DNA of 64,000 nucleotides from positions 868,001 to 932,000 of the forward strand of contig NZ_CP140152.1 in NCBI RefSeq assembly GCF_034479515.1, given 5' to 3'. Source of the stretch: Duganella zoogloeoides (GTDB lineage Bacteria > Pseudomonadota > Gammaproteobacteria > Burkholderiales > Burkholderiaceae_D). The notes under the pieces were generated by a model. The model saw only the letters and a list, made by a program, of their open reading frames with translations. It made no database searches and was not told the origin of the DNA. This document shows positions 63,041 to 64,000 of the stretch, one piece after another (the stretch's first letter is position 1; every line of letters begins with the position of its first letter). The translations under genes and the position numbers were made by a program.

Positions 63041-64000
63041 TCATGCTGATGCTGATGCTGCTATGGTCTTGCTGCCGGGGCGGCGTGAATGAATGGGCAG
63101 GAAAATTATCGCTGCGATGAAAATGAATATGAACGCAGATAACACGACATCATTCACGGCATGGTCAGGGCCCAGAATGAGCAGGAACGATTTATAGTAG
63201 AAGAACGCAATGACAATAAATCCAAGTCCCAATCTCTTCATCTGGTTTAGTGCCCGGTTCAGCAAGCCTATGATTGCGCCTACCACAAACGATAATATGG
63301 TTGTCAGTACCGGGCTTTGTGTCAGCAACAGCCATAACACGTTGTAGCGGAATGTTGGGCCGAACAAGAGATCATTTTTATTAACTACTTCATTGATTGC
63401 ATAGCCGTAATTCAGCGGTGCCGCATCCCAACTGACCACGCGAAAAGATGCCAAAAGCGAACCAAACAGCTGATAGAAAAATCCCTGAGGTGGCAATAGA
63501 TCAATTGTATCGTCGACAAACGCCATATAGTAAACGTCGCCCGAGGCAAGCAGCCTTGTCATCAAACCGCCTATCATTGCTCCAATGTCGGTCGTGCCCA
63601 ACACCACCGAGAACATCATGAGCATTACAACGATTCCACCCAAAGTCAGAAGAAATTTTTTCTTGAATGAAAGCGGTGTCGTTCTGCCGTTGGTCAAGAA
63701 ATAAATAAATATATAGAACAAGAAAAATGCCTTGTAGCCGCTTAATGCACCGAACATTATGCTGATCAGAAACAGCAGGCGTTCAATTTTGGAATTCGGC
63801 TTACCGGTGATTTTTTTCTTCACATAATAAAACAGAACGAACAGCGCCGTGGCAACTTGCGACAGACGCAGCATGACCCCAAAGCCACCGGCAGACGCGT
63901 CGTTACGGCTTTCTAGCAGTAGCGGAATTCCGTTGGTAACATATACCATCAGGTTCGCCCCAATGGCGATGATCATCGTAAACAGCATCCCGAATTTAAG
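63041..64000 (-). CDS. polysaccharide polymerase-like membrane protein (Wzy/O-antigen polymerase type), N-terminus cut
   Basis: At least 319 codons; the frame stays open to the right edge, so the N-terminus lies beyond the window. It has some seven strongly hydrophobic segments, a long loop with SGDVYYMAFVDDTIDLLPPQGFFYQLFGSLLASFRVV, and the C-terminal PGSKTIAASASA tail. Hydrophobicity pattern, position in the glycan cluster and the large loop between helices are typical of repeat-unit polymerases, which share little sequence. The base composition is more AT-rich than the surroundings, as is usual for glycan genes. Confidence 0.75.
   Translation of the reverse strand, partial: LKFGMLFTMIIAIGANLMVYVTNGIPLLLESRNDASAGGFGVMLRLSQVATALFVLFYYVKKKITGKPNSKIERLLFLISIMFGALSGYKAFFLFYIFIYFLTNGRTTPLSFKKKFLLTLGGIVVMLMMFSVVLGTTDIGAMIGGLMTRLLASGDVYYMAFVDDTIDLLPPQGFFYQLFGSLLASFRVVSWDAAPLNYGYAINEVVNKNDLLFGPTFRYNVLWLLLTQSPVLTTILSFVVGAIIGLLNRALNQMKRLGLGFIVIAFFYYKSFLLILGPDHAVNDVVLSAFIFIFIAAIIFLPIHSRRPGSKTIAASASA

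Overview
The window is GC-rich, densely coded DNA from a Gram-negative bacterium, most likely a betaproteobacterium of the Oxalobacteraceae (Massilia, Duganella or Janthinobacterium-like). The placement is inferred from gene content: a bacteriophytochrome with its own heme oxygenase, a phasin, a Caulobacter/Xanthomonas-type TonB receptor, RND and Emr-type efflux operons with outer-membrane lipoproteins, several c-di-GMP and two-component proteins, and a WbaP-type exopolysaccharide locus. I see no rRNA, tRNA, CRISPR array, insertion sequence or prophage gene. Both edges cut genes: a DUF4132 protein on the left (C-terminus missing) and a polysaccharide polymerase-like membrane protein on the right (N-terminus missing).

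Layout. 0-6.2 kb: a giant DUF4132/HEAT protein, a lipoprotein, a CheY-like regulator, msrA and small unknown genes. 6.2-11.3 kb: a light-sensing cluster with a bacteriophytochrome kinase, a single-domain response regulator, a REC-kinase-REC hybrid and the heme oxygenase that would make biliverdin. 11.3-18.2 kb: an orphan branched-chain amino-acid binding protein, an 810-residue Gln/Ala-rich repeat protein of unknown role, and a stress pair (DUF883-like membrane protein and a large-subunit catalase). 18.4-29.9 kb: two convergent efflux operons, an MFS/HlyD/NodT set on + and a TetR/OMF/MFP/RND/GyrI-like set on -, with a long inverted repeat where they meet. 30-36 kb: sensor proteins (REC-kinase, HD-GYP, an output-less CHASE protein), a 2OG oxygenase and an OhrR-type MarR regulator. 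35-37.8 kb: a PhyH dioxygenase/TIM-barrel isomerase pair divergent from a LysR regulator. 37.8-50.9 kb: acyltransferase 3, M29-like peptidase, a diguanylate cyclase, a heterodimeric ABC exporter, a phasin, a cytosine-deaminase homologue with a substrate-switching active-site change, and two GNATs. 51-64 kb: exopolysaccharide genes (WbaP, three glycosyltransferases, a Wzy-like protein) interrupted by dgkA, a Gly/Ala-rich secreted peptide and a divergent glycosidase/TonB-receptor pair.

How they fit together. The phytochrome cluster supplies photoreceptor, chromophore-making enzyme and likely output proteins. The TonB receptor and the exported (alpha/alpha)6-type glycosidase look like a scavenging unit for a complex glycan, sharing a 346-base control region with repeated TGTAG/CTACA palindromes. 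The c-di-GMP enzymes (GGDEF with an inhibitory site, HD-GYP) plausibly tune polysaccharide production, but nothing in the sequence ties them to it directly.

The observations most worth following are the Asp-to-Cys change in the CodA homologue (predicting 5-methylcytosine rather than cytosine as substrate), the 90-bp minisatellite protein, the TGTAG operator array, the hexanucleotide repeats in two genes of one RND operon, and the CHASE-only protein stacked on HD-GYP.
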